A stretch of DNA of 64,000 nucleotides from Deltaproteobacteria bacterium GWC2_55_46 (lineage in GTDB: Bacteria; Desulfobacterota; GWC2-55-46). Under the pieces are notes generated by a model, which worked only from the letters and a program-made list of their open reading frames with translations, did not search any database and was not told where the DNA came from. The stretch covers positions 1,021,501 to 1,085,500 of the forward strand of contig LVEI03000001.1 of the NCBI GenBank assembly GCA_001595385.3. The letters are read 5' to 3'. Positions 44,141 to 52,912 of this stretch are shown here, piece by piece. The translations under genes were made by a program, and so were the position numbers. Every line of letters begins with the position of its first letter. Positions within the stretch are counted from its first letter, which is position 1.

Positions 44141-44207
44141 GAGCATCCCGAACGTATTTTTGAGTTTTTCAGCGGCCTGCCAGGGAACAGCGGAAAAGCG
44201 GAAAAGA

Positions 44208-44996
44208 TTACTTCCTAAGGAACTTCCTCCAGAACAACCCAAGGAGCCCTGAGCCGAGAAGCAATATAGTTGAAGGCTCAGGCACGCTATGACCGGATTC
44301 GGCATCATGAGAAAATGGCGCGAAGTCGTTTATGGAAAGGCCCGGCAGCTTCTTCTGGGCCTTTGAATTATAGAGGTCGAAGTGCATGGTATAGTCGCTG
44401 TCCAGGCCAGTGGTATCAACGCTGAAAGCGGCGTAATACATGCCAAGGTCGTTGCCTGACGACCCGGACGGAGGGGCATAGGTGGTAAGGTCTATGCTCT
44501 CTCCGGCAATGGCCCTGTCCATGGTGTTGTACGCCTCTACGAGATTGGCCGGCATGAATGTAAACGAGAACTCCTTGAAGAAGGTCTCATAGATGCCGTG
44601 CTTTGAGAGGTCTCCGGATTCCCAGCCTAAAGCCGCCTCCAGGGGCGGCGCCCCATATTCCATGTCAGCGGTAACGTTTACCGTGCTCGTCACGTTTGTC
44701 TGGAGGTCTTTGAATGCAAAGCTCCCGAGGCTATAGTCTGCCGGGCCCGTCTTTGGGACCAGGGCAGCCGCGATGTAATATGTATCGGCCACGCTGTTTG
44801 TGCTGTCGGCGAGAAGATAGGCGTAAAGGGTAAATTTGGTCCCTGTCGCCATAATGGTCTGCTCTTCAGGATCGCTATCATAATAACCTCCAGCTATATC
44901 AAGCTGAAGGTCGGGGATGGCGTAGCTCACCCCGCTGCTCAGAAGAGAGATAGAAGTAATCCCGGCTATGACCGTGTATTTAATCAGTTTGCGCAT
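44208..44996 (-). CDS. PEP-CTERM sorting domain protein
   Basis: This 262-residue exported protein has a signal peptide (MRKLIKYTVIAGITSISLL, cleavage after VSYA). Its C-terminal sorting signal is VPEPSTILLLGSGLLGLFW followed by RKFLRK: the PEP box, a hydrophobic stretch and a basic tail. XrtA, encoded at 60482-61345, is expected to process it. The mature region is rich in Ser, Thr, Tyr and Asp and gives no known enzyme motif. I place the start at ATG 44996 because a sigma-54 element upstream predicts a transcript start near 45019; the frame to 45071 would begin outside the transcript. It is a single gene. Confidence 0.88.
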   Translation of the reverse strand: MRKLIKYTVIAGITSISLLSSGVSYAIPDLQLDIAGGYYDSDPEEQTIMATGTKFTLYAYLLADSTNSVADTYYIAAALVPKTGPADYSLGSFAFKDLQTNVTSTVNVTADMEYGAPPLEAALGWESGDLSKHGIYETFFKEFSFTFMPANLVEAYNTMDRAIAGESIDLTTYAPPSGSSGNDLGMYYAAFSVDTTGLDSDYTMHFDLYNSKAQKKLPGLSINDFAPFSHDAESGHSVPEPSTILLLGSGLLGLFWRKFLRK

Positions 44997-45484
44997 GTTG
45001 ACAACCCGAATCATCAACAATAAGTAAATGCAAGAACAGTGCCACGAAATAGCGAAGCCATGAGCTGCCAACTATCTGTTTTATAAGGATTTTTATCAGC
45101 TTCAGAACATTCTTTCCTGCCATATGATCGACCAACTGTTAGAAATCCCGAAAAGCCACCGGCATAATGGACAGGGATCGAGCCGATTACTTGAAAAAAA
45201 TATGTAAATCCGATAAGTTAGAGCATAAGCCGCTATCGTGTAAGAAATACTAACACCAAAACAATGCCCCAACAGGAACGCGTATTCTTTTAACTTGTTG
45301 AAATAGCATCGTTTTTGAGAAAATAGCGCCATGGGCTAGTTGGTTTTCTTTACACTTTTGAAGATTCCCACAATTATTGCGGGGATCTTCCTGGCATCTT
45401 CACACTCCTGAACGGCTAAAAAAAGATGGAGAATCCGTTCAGAATTCCGATATATCCTTATAAGTACTTGCCTCAGGGGGATCG
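44997..45484. other. divergent regulatory region between a PEP-CTERM gene and the ABC exporter operon
   Basis: About 490 bp with no credible gene; a 76-codon minus-strand frame has no family or start support. It contains the sigma-54 site at 45029-45044, single TGTAAATC (45203) and TGTAAGAA (45239) motifs, and an inverted repeat GAAGATTCCC/GGGGATCTTC near 45360-45391. Confidence 0.5.
45029..45044 (-). promoter_or_regulatory. sigma-54 promoter of the first PEP-CTERM gene
   Basis: On the minus strand it reads TGGCAC-TGTTC-TTGCA, an exact match to the TGGCAC-N5-TTGCW consensus. The start is about 22 nt upstream of ATG 44996. It is a likely target of PrsR. Confidence 0.8.
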
Positions 45485-46156
45485 GTGGAAGTCATACGGA
45501 TAAATGGAGCTTGCAAGACCTTCAGGGTGGATAAGAACGAGGTCAATGCCCTCAGCGGGATAGACCTTTCCATAGAGGCCGGCGAATTTCTCGCGATAGT
45601 CGGTCCATCGGGAAGCGGCAAGTCAACCCTCCTTAACCTTATCGGATGCATAGAGCGGCCAACTTCTGGCACGATCCTGCTCGAAGGCGCTGACGTCACC
45701 AGCCTCTCAGAGGACGAACTGTCGGATATCCGCTCCTCGAAGCTCGGGTTCATCTTCCAGACCTTTAACCTCCTGCCGGTGCTCACGGTCATGGAGAACG
45801 TGGAGTATCCGCTCCACCTGAGGAAGGCGGCAAAGGAGCAGAGGGAAGAGAAGTCCGGCGCGATACTCAAGGAGGTCGGCCTGGAGGCGTACGCCGGCCA
45901 TAAGCCATCAGAGCTTAGCGGGGGACAGAGGCAGCGGGTGGCCATCGCCAGGGCGCTTGTCGGGTCTCCCTCCATCGTGCTGGCTGACGAACCCACGGCG
46001 AACCTCGATTTCAAGACAGGCGAGGATATCCTGAAGCTCATGAAAGAGCTCAACAGGAAGCACCAGACCACTTTCGTATTTTCAACTCACGACCCAAAGA
46101 TAATGAAGCTCGCTGACAGGATAGTAGAGCTTCGCGACGGAAAGATAAACGGCTGA
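45485..46156 (+). CDS. ABC transporter ATP-binding protein, LolD/MacB type
   Basis: This 223-residue ATPase has Walker [13 protein letters not shown] (about 39-50), Q-loop FIFQTFNLLPVLTVMENV, signature LSGGQRQRVAIARAL and Walker B IVLADEPTANLD. The FNLLPxLTxxENV stretch places it in the LolD/MacB/FtsE-like group, which pairs with FtsX-fold permeases. It starts at GTG 45485 after AGGGGG. The permease follows 2 bp later. It probably powers extraction or export of a lipoprotein or other cell-envelope molecule rather than import. Confidence 0.92.
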   Translation: MEVIRINGACKTFRVDKNEVNALSGIDLSIEAGEFLAIVGPSGSGKSTLLNLIGCIERPTSGTILLEGADVTSLSEDELSDIRSSKLGFIFQTFNLLPVLTVMENVEYPLHLRKAAKEQREEKSGAILKEVGLEAYAGHKPSELSGGQRQRVAIARALVGSPSIVLADEPTANLDFKTGEDILKLMKELNRKHQTTFVFSTHDPKIMKLADRIVELRDGKING

Positions 46157-46158
46157 CA

Positions 46159-47379
46159 ATGTACTTAAGGCTCGCGTTCAGGAACATATTCAGGAACAGG
46201 CTGCGCTCCCTTATAACTCTCGCGGCGATCGCGTTCGGCTGCATTTCGCTCACCGTTGCCGGGGGGTTCATAGAAGACACCTTCGACCAGATGAGGGAGA
46301 GCTACATAAGGAGCTTCCTCGGCCATCTGCAGGTATCCAAAACCGGCTACTTCGAGAAAGGCGCCGCCAGGCCTTTCGATTACATGATAGACGAGCCGGA
46401 GAAGGCGCTCGGCGCGATAAGGTCAAACCCGAGCGTGGCTTCAGCCACTCCGAGGATAGAGTTTTCAGGATTGCTAAGCACGGGAGAGACCACTATATCC
46501 CTTGTCGCCCAGGGCGTAAACCCGAAGTGGGAGAACGAGATATCCACCTTTGTTGAAATGGATTCCGGCAAAAACCTCTCCGAGGGGGATACGTACTCGA
46601 TAGTGCTGGGCAGGGGGCTCGCGCAGGCGCTTGCCGCAAGGCCCGGCGACCCGCTCATCCTTGTCGCCAATACGAAGAGCGGGGCCATAAACGCCCTCGA
46701 CGTAGAGGCCAAGGGAGTCTTCCATACAAGCTCGAAGGCATTTGACGACAGGGCCATACGGATACCCATCGATACGGCCCAAAGGCTCCTTCAGACAAAG
46801 GAGATCCAGACGATAGCGGTGCTCCTTGACGACACCGGCAAGACCGACGTCGTAAAAGACGAGCTTGAGAGGGCCTTCGCCCAAAACGGCCTCGCGCTCG
46901 AAATAAAGCCCTGGTACGAGATGGCGGATTTCTACACGAAGACGGTGAACCTCTACAACAGGCAGTTCTTTGTCTTGAAGCTCATAATCGGCATAGTAGT
47001 GGTCTTGAGCGTCTTCAACACGATGAACATGTCGATACTCGAGCGGGTCGGAGAAATAGGGACGCTCATGGCCCTGGGCACAAAGAGGAAGGACGTGATA
47101 TCGCTTTTCCTGCTCGAAGGGCTCATCCTTGGCGTAATCGGCGGGATAGCCGGGCTCGCGGGAGGCTACATGCTTGCCGCGCTTATCTCATGGGTGGGTA
47201 TACCCATGCCGCCACCGCCGGGCGCGACCATGTACTGGACCGCGAAGATAAAGATAGTGCCGGAGGTACTGGCGTTCAACTTCGCGCTTGCCGTAATTGC
47301 TTCCGTAGTCTCATCGTGCTACCCTGCCGTAAAGGCCTCAAGGCTTGAAATAGCCGCTGCGCTAAGACATAATATCTGA
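46159..47379 (+). CDS. ABC transporter permease, FtsX/LolC-E fold
   Basis: This 406-residue protein has one N-terminal membrane segment (RSLITLAAIAFGCISLTVAG), a large periplasmic MacB-PCD-like domain (about 45-265), and three C-terminal membrane segments. The FtsX signature SIxERVGEIGTLMALGxKRKDV starts near residue 295. This is the LolC/E and MacB architecture. It pairs with the preceding ATPase and is followed by a LolA-like periplasmic protein, so a lipoprotein-handling or envelope-export role is likely. Confidence 0.9.
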   Translation: MYLRLAFRNIFRNRLRSLITLAAIAFGCISLTVAGGFIEDTFDQMRESYIRSFLGHLQVSKTGYFEKGAARPFDYMIDEPEKALGAIRSNPSVASATPRIEFSGLLSTGETTISLVAQGVNPKWENEISTFVEMDSGKNLSEGDTYSIVLGRGLAQALAARPGDPLILVANTKSGAINALDVEAKGVFHTSSKAFDDRAIRIPIDTAQRLLQTKEIQTIAVLLDDTGKTDVVKDELERAFAQNGLALEIKPWYEMADFYTKTVNLYNRQFFVLKLIIGIVVVLSVFNTMNMSILERVGEIGTLMALGTKRKDVISLFLLEGLILGVIGGIAGLAGGYMLAALISWVGIPMPPPPGATMYWTAKIKIVPEVLAFNFALAVIASVVSSCYPAVKASRLEIAAALRHNI

Positions 47380-47382
47380 GAG

Positions 47383-48141
47383 ATGCCGGTGATTACTAAA
47401 ATAAAGATCATCCCGCTTCTTTTCTCCAGCCTCCTCCTCTTCCCGGTCCTTTCCGGGGCAGCCCTTCCGGGCGCCGATGGAATAGTCGCAAAGGCAGATG
47501 AAGTGCGAAGCCCGCAACTCGACTATACTGTCGACGTAAGAGTGACCAGCATAAACCCCGATGGCGCTGAAAGGACCTCTGAATACGAGGTGCTTGTAAA
47601 AGGCAAGGAGAAGACCATCATAAAAACGCTCTCTCCGGCCGCAGACAGGGGGAGGACTCTCCTCATGCTCGGCAAGGACCTCTGGGCATTTCTGCCTGAC
47701 GTCTCCAAGCCTATAAGGATATCCCTACAGCAGCGCCTCATAGGCGAGGTCGCCAACGGCGATATCGCGAGGGCCAACTTCGCCGGGGACTATAAGGCAA
47801 CGCTCCTGAGGGTCGATAAAGCCGGAGGCCGCGACTATTATGTGCTCGAGCTGAACGCGTTATCCGAAGAGGTCACGTATAACAAGGTCGTCTACTGGGT
47901 GGACAAGGCCAACTATTACCCGCTCAAGGCAGAGTTCTATACGATCTCCGGAAGGCTTCTGAAGACCTGCTCGTATGAAGACTACAGGCTCCTTGCCGGG
48001 GTCAAGAGGCCATCAAGGCTGGTCTTAAAGGACCCGCTCGCAGCAGGCCGCAAGTCTGTAATCGAGTACGTAGGCATGAAGGCGGCCGACCTGCCTGCGA
48101 AGTACTTCACCAAAGACTACATGAAGAAGCTCAAATACTGA
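47383..48141 (+). CDS. LolA-like outer-membrane lipoprotein-sorting protein
   Basis: This 252-residue protein has a signal peptide (IIPLLFSSLLLFPVLSGAA). A half-barrel LolA/LolB-like domain of the PF17131 type follows: YTVDVRVTSINPDGAERTSE, then VKGKEKTIIKTLSPAADRG, GKDLWAFLPDVSKPIRISL and VVYWVDKANYYPLKAEFY. Proteins of this type often follow a FtsX-fold ABC transporter and carry a hydrophobic ligand through the periplasm. It is 3 bp from the permease, and the beta-barrel gene starts directly after its stop. Confidence 0.87.
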   Translation: MPVITKIKIIPLLFSSLLLFPVLSGAALPGADGIVAKADEVRSPQLDYTVDVRVTSINPDGAERTSEYEVLVKGKEKTIIKTLSPAADRGRTLLMLGKDLWAFLPDVSKPIRISLQQRLIGEVANGDIARANFAGDYKATLLRVDKAGGRDYYVLELNALSEEVTYNKVVYWVDKANYYPLKAEFYTISGRLLKTCSYEDYRLLAGVKRPSRLVLKDPLAAGRKSVIEYVGMKAADLPAKYFTKDYMKKLKY

Positions 48142-49821
48142 ATGACGCGCTCTGTTCATTCCATTGTGCTCTTACTGGCGCTCGCGTTTGTCCCCAACCA
48201 TGCGCTCGGAGCGGATCTATCCAGTTTGAAGCGGCCTGTCTCAGTCGAAATAACAGGCATCGAGGCCTCCACCGATGAAAGCGGCACCTCGATCTCCATA
48301 AGTCTTTCAGGAAGACCCGATTACAGCATAAGGTCGCAGATAAGCATCTCTGCCATCCACATCGAGATTAAAAACGCCGCGCTCTCACCCAATATCCCGA
48401 AGCTCATCGATGTATCGGACGGCAGGGTCGTCGATATCTCGGCCCTGGAAGCAGGAAAGGGGCGCTCCAGGATAACCATAAAAACGAATCCGGGGATGAA
48501 CTACAAGGTCGTTTCTGATACGGGCCCGGGTTCCGTAATAAATATCTATGTCGAGCCGCCGCCGGCTCTTTACAAACCAGAGACATCTTCACCCAGGGCA
48601 TCATGGGGCACATCCCTTGACTTGAGCGGCTATCTCAAAAACGAGACCGCGTACAGGATATCCGACCCTGAGGAGTTCACCAAAATACGGAATACCATTT
48701 ACCTGGCATTGACCGGAACGCTTTCAGAGCATATAAGCTACAAGGCAAGCGGCAGGGCCTTCTATGACGCGGTCTTCGGCCTTACTGACAATTATCCTCA
48801 ATCCGTAGAGGACGACCAGGAATCAGAGGCTGACCTGAGGGAGACCTATCTCGACATTTCAGCTGGTGACTGGGATGCAAGGCTCGGAAGACAGAACATA
48901 GTCTGGGGCGAGGCCGTGGGCCTTTTCTTCGCTGACGTGGTCAATGCCAAGGATTTGCGTGAGTTCGTGCTGCCAGACTTTGATTACATAAGGATACCCC
49001 AGTGGGCTGCCGACATAGAATACACCAAAGACGCAATACATCTTGAGCTGGTCTGGATACCAGTGCTGGATTTCAATAAGCTCGGCGGGACAGGCTCCGA
49101 ATTCCCCATGGCAGTGCCGGTGCCCGACGGGGTCGCGCCTGCCATACTCGACACCAGGGAGCCGGCAAACGGGCTTGAAAACAGCGAGCTTGGGGCCAGG
49201 GCATCTTACCTGGTGAACGGGTGGGACTTAAGCCTTTTCCACCTTTATGCCTGGGACAAGTTTCCCGCCATGGAAAGAGAAGTCCTTTCGCCGGCACTCT
49301 ACCTCTTTTCACCAGACCACAGGAGGATAAATATAAGCGGCCTTACCTTCTCAAAAGAAATAAACGACGCTGTGCTCAAAGGCGAGTTCGTCTATTACAA
49401 GGGCAAAAACTTTTCGGTAATAGACGCGGGTGACGATGACGGATTGGTCAAAAAAGATTACATCGACTACCTGGTGGGCGTTGATTATACATTTTTCGAC
49501 AAACTCGACTTCAACTTCCAGTTCATGCAGCGCGTCATTTTCGGCTTCGAAGACAGGATATTCAGGGAGGAGAGAGTGCGCTCCTCTGTTTCGGTATGGT
49601 TAAAGACCGGCTTCCGGGAGGATAGTATCGAACCTGAGCTACTCGTAATAACAGGCCTGGACGAACTTGACATGCTGATACGTCCGAGTCTCTCTTTCAA
49701 ATTGTTTGAAGGCCTTCAGGCAAAGCTCGGCCTCGACATATTCGAAGGTCCGGTCGATGGCATATTCGGCCAATACCGCGACAGTGACAGGGTCTATGCG
49801 GAGGCGAGATATGACTTCTGA
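48142..49821 (+). CDS. outer-membrane beta-barrel protein: AMIN-like plus DUF1302-type domain
   Basis: This 559-residue protein has a signal peptide ending near ALGA. An AMIN-like domain follows (about 30-130: VSVEITGIEAS, TSISISLSGRPDYSIRS, SRITIKTNPG). The rest is a large DUF1302-like beta-barrel with the block ARLGRQNIVWGEAVGLFFAD, many amphipathic strands and a C-terminal aromatic residue (RYDF-end), which is the outer-membrane insertion signal. AMIN domains usually bind peptidoglycan or glycan; their fusion to a DUF1302 barrel is not something I remember as common. It overlaps the ThiF gene by 11 bp and likely forms the outer-membrane end of the ABC/LolA-like pathway. Confidence 0.75.
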   Translation: MTRSVHSIVLLLALAFVPNHALGADLSSLKRPVSVEITGIEASTDESGTSISISLSGRPDYSIRSQISISAIHIEIKNAALSPNIPKLIDVSDGRVVDISALEAGKGRSRITIKTNPGMNYKVVSDTGPGSVINIYVEPPPALYKPETSSPRASWGTSLDLSGYLKNETAYRISDPEEFTKIRNTIYLALTGTLSEHISYKASGRAFYDAVFGLTDNYPQSVEDDQESEADLRETYLDISAGDWDARLGRQNIVWGEAVGLFFADVVNAKDLREFVLPDFDYIRIPQWAADIEYTKDAIHLELVWIPVLDFNKLGGTGSEFPMAVPVPDGVAPAILDTREPANGLENSELGARASYLVNGWDLSLFHLYAWDKFPAMEREVLSPALYLFSPDHRRINISGLTFSKEINDAVLKGEFVYYKGKNFSVIDAGDDDGLVKKDYIDYLVGVDYTFFDKLDFNFQFMQRVIFGFEDRIFREERVRSSVSVWLKTGFREDSIEPELLVITGLDELDMLIRPSLSFKLFEGLQAKLGLDIFEGPVDGIFGQYRDSDRVYAEARYDF

Positions 49822-50713
49822 AAAAGAAGAGATATACTGGGAAGCCACGAAGAGGAACCTTGGGCTTTTTAGCGAACCCGAGCAGGAACGCCTGCGTAAC
49901 GCGCGGGTGGCTGTGGCGGGCCTCGGCGGCGTTGGCGGCATCCATCTCGTGACGCTTGCCAGGATGGGCATAGGAAACTTCAACATAGCCGACCATGACA
50001 TATTCGAGCCCGTGAACTTCAACCGCCAGTACGGGGCCAGCCTCGATACGGTCGGAAGGAGCAAGACCGATGTAATGCGAGAGACCGCCCTTTCCATAAA
50101 CCCTCTGGCTGGCATAAAGGTCTTCTCCGAAGGGATAGATGGATCCAACATCGACGAGTTTCTCGAAGGCGTGGACCTCGCGGTAGACGCTGTCGATTTT
50201 TTCGCCATCGACGCGAGAAGGCTCCTTTTCAACAAGGCCCGCGACAAGGGCATCTACGCCGTTACATCGGGGCCCATTGGCTTCGGCGCGACCCTTCAGG
50301 TCTTCTCCCCAACGGGGATGAGCTTCGATGAATACTTCGGCATCTCAGAAGGCATGGACTACGTGCGCAAAATGATAGCCTTCTCGGTCGGGCTTACGCC
50401 AAGGCCTCTCCACCTCGGTTATATGGACCTCTCAAAGGTAGATCTCAGGGCAGGCACAGGCCCGTCAATGGCCTCTGCGTGCGCTCTTTGCGCCAACCTT
50501 GTGGCAACAGCCGCAGTCGATATACTGCTCAACAGAAAGCCTGTCAAGGCAGCTCCGCATTACTTCCAGTTCGACCCCTACAGGCAGGTCTATAAGAAGG
50601 GCTATCTCTTCATGGGGGGGCGTAACCCGCTGCAGGCTTTCAAGAGATGGTTCCTGCGGCGCAAACTCAGACCCATGCTGGGAGGGGCGGATGGCAATGG
50701 GAACCGCGGCTGA
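49811..50713 (+). CDS. ThiF family adenylyltransferase (E1-like)
   Basis: This 300-residue protein is an E1/ThiF Rossmann protein with VAGLGGVGGIHLVTLARMG (GLGGVG at about 37-42), IADHDIFEPVNFNRQYG (Asp, Asn and Arg of the adenylation site) and LAVDAVDFF. I start at ATG 49811 after GGAGGCGAG; the longer frame to 49706 lies in the barrel gene. No CxxC zinc pair is seen. The nitroreductase-like gene overlaps it by 23 bp. A ThiF-nitroreductase pairing, fused in mycobacterial Rv1355c-type proteins, is known, but its reaction is unclear. It has no E2 partner here. Confidence 0.85.
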   Translation: MTSEKEEIYWEATKRNLGLFSEPEQERLRNARVAVAGLGGVGGIHLVTLARMGIGNFNIADHDIFEPVNFNRQYGASLDTVGRSKTDVMRETALSINPLAGIKVFSEGIDGSNIDEFLEGVDLAVDAVDFFAIDARRLLFNKARDKGIYAVTSGPIGFGATLQVFSPTGMSFDEYFGISEGMDYVRKMIAFSVGLTPRPLHLGYMDLSKVDLRAGTGPSMASACALCANLVATAAVDILLNRKPVKAAPHYFQFDPYRQVYKKGYLFMGGRNPLQAFKRWFLRRKLRPMLGGADGNGNRG

Positions 50714-51752
50714 GGAGATAAGAAAAATAGCCGGATACGGCGTTATGGCGCCGTCGGGAGACAATTGCCAGCCCTGGGCCTTCCGGCTGAAAGGCGACAT
50801 CCTTGAGGTCATAGATGACCGGACGCGGGATACCTCCTTTTACAATTTCCGCAACACAGCCTCTTACATAGCCCACGGCGCGCTCCTTGAAAACATCAGA
50901 ATAGCGTCCAGAGCCCTTGGCTATGAACTGACCGAGGAGCTTTTCCCTGACGGCGAAGACGGCCTTACCATCGCGAAGATACGCTTTTCAAAGGCTCACC
51001 CGTTGGATGAGCCACTCTTCCCTTTCATTGAAATAAGGTGCACCAACCGGTTCAAATACAACGGCTCGCCTCTTGCCGACGAGACCCGAAGCGCCCTTAA
51101 CGCATCGGTTGCCGCTGTCTCAGGGGCAGGGCTTCTTCTGGCTGAAGGCCGGGCAAAGGATATCGCAGCGAAAGCGGCAAGCAGCAATGACCGTATACTA
51201 TTCGAGCACAAGGGGCTTCATGACTTCCTCTTCGACCACATCAGATGGAGCGCCAAAGAGGCCGAAGCGGCCAGGGACGGCATGGACATAAGGACCTTAG
51301 GACTCGACCCTGTTCAGCAAAGGCTCTTTCCTCTGTTAAGGTCCTGGAACCTTCTCAGGGTACTTAATTCGCTCGGCTTAAGCCGCATGCTCCCGTTGCA
51401 ATCCTATATGCTCTGCAAAGGCTCATCGGCCATGGGGCTGGTAGAGGTAAGGGGAAGCGGCCCAAGGGCCTACCTTTCAGGAGGGAGCGCTGTTCAGAGG
51501 GCCTGGCTCACGGCCACGATGCTCGGCCTTTCGTTCCAGCCCATGACCGGGATACTCTTTCTGCTAAACAGGTTATATAAAGATGCGGACAGCATCGCGA
51601 CCGTCCACCGGATAGTGCTGAAGAAAGCTGAAGCCCTTCTGAAGGAAGCCTTCTCTTTGAGTCCCGGCTCTACGCCTGTCATGCTCTTCAGGATAGGTCC
51701 AGGCAAGCCCCCCGGAGTATCCTCTCTCAGGATGCCCGTCGTATTGAAATAA
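50691..51752 (+). CDS. nitroreductase-family protein, Rv1355c-like
   Basis: This 353-residue flavin-type nitroreductase-fold protein begins with EIRKIAGYGVMAPSGDNCQPWAF split across residues about 8-30; APSGDNCQPW is the FMN-contact motif. SYIAHGALLENIRIASRALGYE, RCTNRFKYNG and AWLTATMLGLSFQPMTG follow. I choose ATG 50691 after GGAGGGGCGG; the 417-codon frame is an artefact running back into the thiF gene. It overlaps thiF by 23 bp and ends the six-gene operon just before a strong terminator. Oxidation of a thiazoline/oxazoline-type substrate or a redox step on a quinone-like compound is possible. Confidence 0.83.
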   Translation: MAMGTAAEEIRKIAGYGVMAPSGDNCQPWAFRLKGDILEVIDDRTRDTSFYNFRNTASYIAHGALLENIRIASRALGYELTEELFPDGEDGLTIAKIRFSKAHPLDEPLFPFIEIRCTNRFKYNGSPLADETRSALNASVAAVSGAGLLLAEGRAKDIAAKAASSNDRILFEHKGLHDFLFDHIRWSAKEAEAARDGMDIRTLGLDPVQQRLFPLLRSWNLLRVLNSLGLSRMLPLQSYMLCKGSSAMGLVEVRGSGPRAYLSGGSAVQRAWLTATMLGLSFQPMTGILFLLNRLYKDADSIATVHRIVLKKAEALLKEAFSLSPGSTPVMLFRIGPGKPPGVSSLRMPVVLK

Positions 51753-51754
51753 AA

Positions 51755-51783
51755 AAAGGGCGGACCAGACGGTCCGCCCTTTT
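51755..51783. terminator. bidirectional terminator between the exporter operon and the second PEP-CTERM gene
   Basis: AAAGGGCGGACC-AGAC-GGTCCGCCCTTT forms a 12-bp stem with a tetraloop. A-run and T-run flanks serve both convergent transcripts. Confidence 0.9.
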
Positions 51784-51801
51784 GATTGGCTCTTTTTCTT
51801 A

Positions 51802-52680
51802 TTACTTCCTTACCCTTCTCCTTACATACATGCCGAGGCCGACAAGTCCGCCGCCGAGCAGTAGGAACGTGCCAGGCTCCGGGACCGCGACGTTGAACTG
51901 TCCATTGCTTTCCACAGTGGTTATAAAGCCCGTCCCGGTGGGGATGAACCCTGTTACGAGGTTATGGGTATTGAGCAGGCCGAGCGTGACCGGAAGAGAA
52001 CTGAAATCAGTCCCGGTAGAGGTCTTCCATACGCCGGCGTACGCAGACGTGAAGACCGCTGTCAGGTCGGTCGTGCCGTTAGGTGCGGTTCCGCCAAGGA
52101 AGCCCGCGGGCCCCTGTCCGCCTGAAGGGGGTATTATGCTGAATGTAGCCAGTGTCGCCGTGACACCGTTAGTAGGGTCAGCGTCTATATCCAGATAAAC
52201 GCCCAGGCTGCCTGAGCCTGCGTCGAATGAATAATCAAACGACCAGGTAGAGGGATCGAACGGGTTCGGGGTCGACACATTGTATACGCTGCCTGTAAGC
52301 CCGGTGCCGTAGAGGTAGAGATTGTACGAAGTGCTGGTCGATTCATCGAGGAGATCGAATACCTTGTAATTCCCGGAGCCGCTGCCAGGTTCCTGCCAAT
52401 AGGTCAGGGTCTGCAGCAAGGACATCTCTGTGAATGTGTCCCCGTCGTTGAATATGCCATCCAGGCCAAAGCTCTGATTGACAGTACCATCGCCGCTGAC
52501 GATGACCCTGTCGATATTGACCGTATTGCCCAGGTTTGAATTGACGGTAGACAGGTCCAGCTGCCAGGCATCAAGTATTAAAGCTGAGGCCTGCCCTGGC
52601 ACAAAACCTACTGTTCCGAGCGCCAGGCCCGCGAGCAGCGAGGCCTTCAGCACCCCTTTCTTGAAAATAGCACTCTTCAT
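51802..52680 (-). CDS. PEP-CTERM sorting domain protein
   Basis: This 292-residue exported protein has a signal peptide (LKASLLAGLALGTVGFVPG, cleavage after QASA) and the C-terminal signal VPEPGTFLLLGGGLVGLGM followed by YVRRRVRK. Ser, Thr, Gly and Asn dominate the mature part, which is typical of PEP-CTERM surface proteins; no catalytic motif is visible. The start ATG 52680 follows AAGGAGGGATT. A sigma-54 promoter lies 53-68 bp upstream of it and a tandem TGTAAAGA motif farther up, so it is probably switched on by PrsR. XrtA is the expected processing enzyme. Confidence 0.92.
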   Translation of the reverse strand: MKSAIFKKGVLKASLLAGLALGTVGFVPGQASALILDAWQLDLSTVNSNLGNTVNIDRVIVSGDGTVNQSFGLDGIFNDGDTFTEMSLLQTLTYWQEPGSGSGNYKVFDLLDESTSTSYNLYLYGTGLTGSVYNVSTPNPFDPSTWSFDYSFDAGSGSLGVYLDIDADPTNGVTATLATFSIIPPSGGQGPAGFLGGTAPNGTTDLTAVFTSAYAGVWKTSTGTDFSSLPVTLGLLNTHNLVTGFIPTGTGFITTVESNGQFNVAVPEPGTFLLLGGGLVGLGMYVRRRVRK

Positions 52681-52732
52681 AATCCCTCCTTATCAACTAA
52701 GCGGCGGTCGATGTTTGTTTGGTTTCATAACT

Positions 52733-52748
52733 TGCAAGAACCTTGCCA
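52733..52748 (-). promoter_or_regulatory. sigma-54 promoter of the second PEP-CTERM gene
   Basis: On the minus strand it reads TGGCAA-GGTTC-TTGCA, preceded by T. One base differs from the consensus TGGCAC-N5-TTGCW. The start is about 42 nt upstream of the ATG. Confidence 0.75.
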
Positions 52749-52856
52749 ACCCCATACGATAACTGTCGCTTTACCACAAGTAGCTGATTTTCAAAGATTT
52801 TTAGATGCAAACCGGACAGCGAGCCAGTTTGCGTAAATTATAAAAACTGGTCTCAA

Positions 52857-52884
52857 TGTAAAGATTTGCTTAATATTGTAAAGA
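52857..52884. promoter_or_regulatory. tandem TGTAAAGA motif, 20-bp period (candidate PrsR site)
   Basis: TGTAAAGA at 52857-52864 and again at 52877-52884 lie about 110 bp upstream of the sigma-54 element of the second PEP-CTERM gene. The same arrangement occurs at 55400-55427. Two helical turns of spacing and an upstream position fit an enhancer for a sigma-54 activator. Confidence 0.5.
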
Positions 52885-52912
52885 GTACCGACAGGCGTAC
52901 GGTATGAAGCGG

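Noticed and set aside
45102-45332. 76-codon minus-strand frame upstream of the first PEP-CTERM gene
   Set aside because: It has no start signal or recognisable domain, and the region is regulatory in character.
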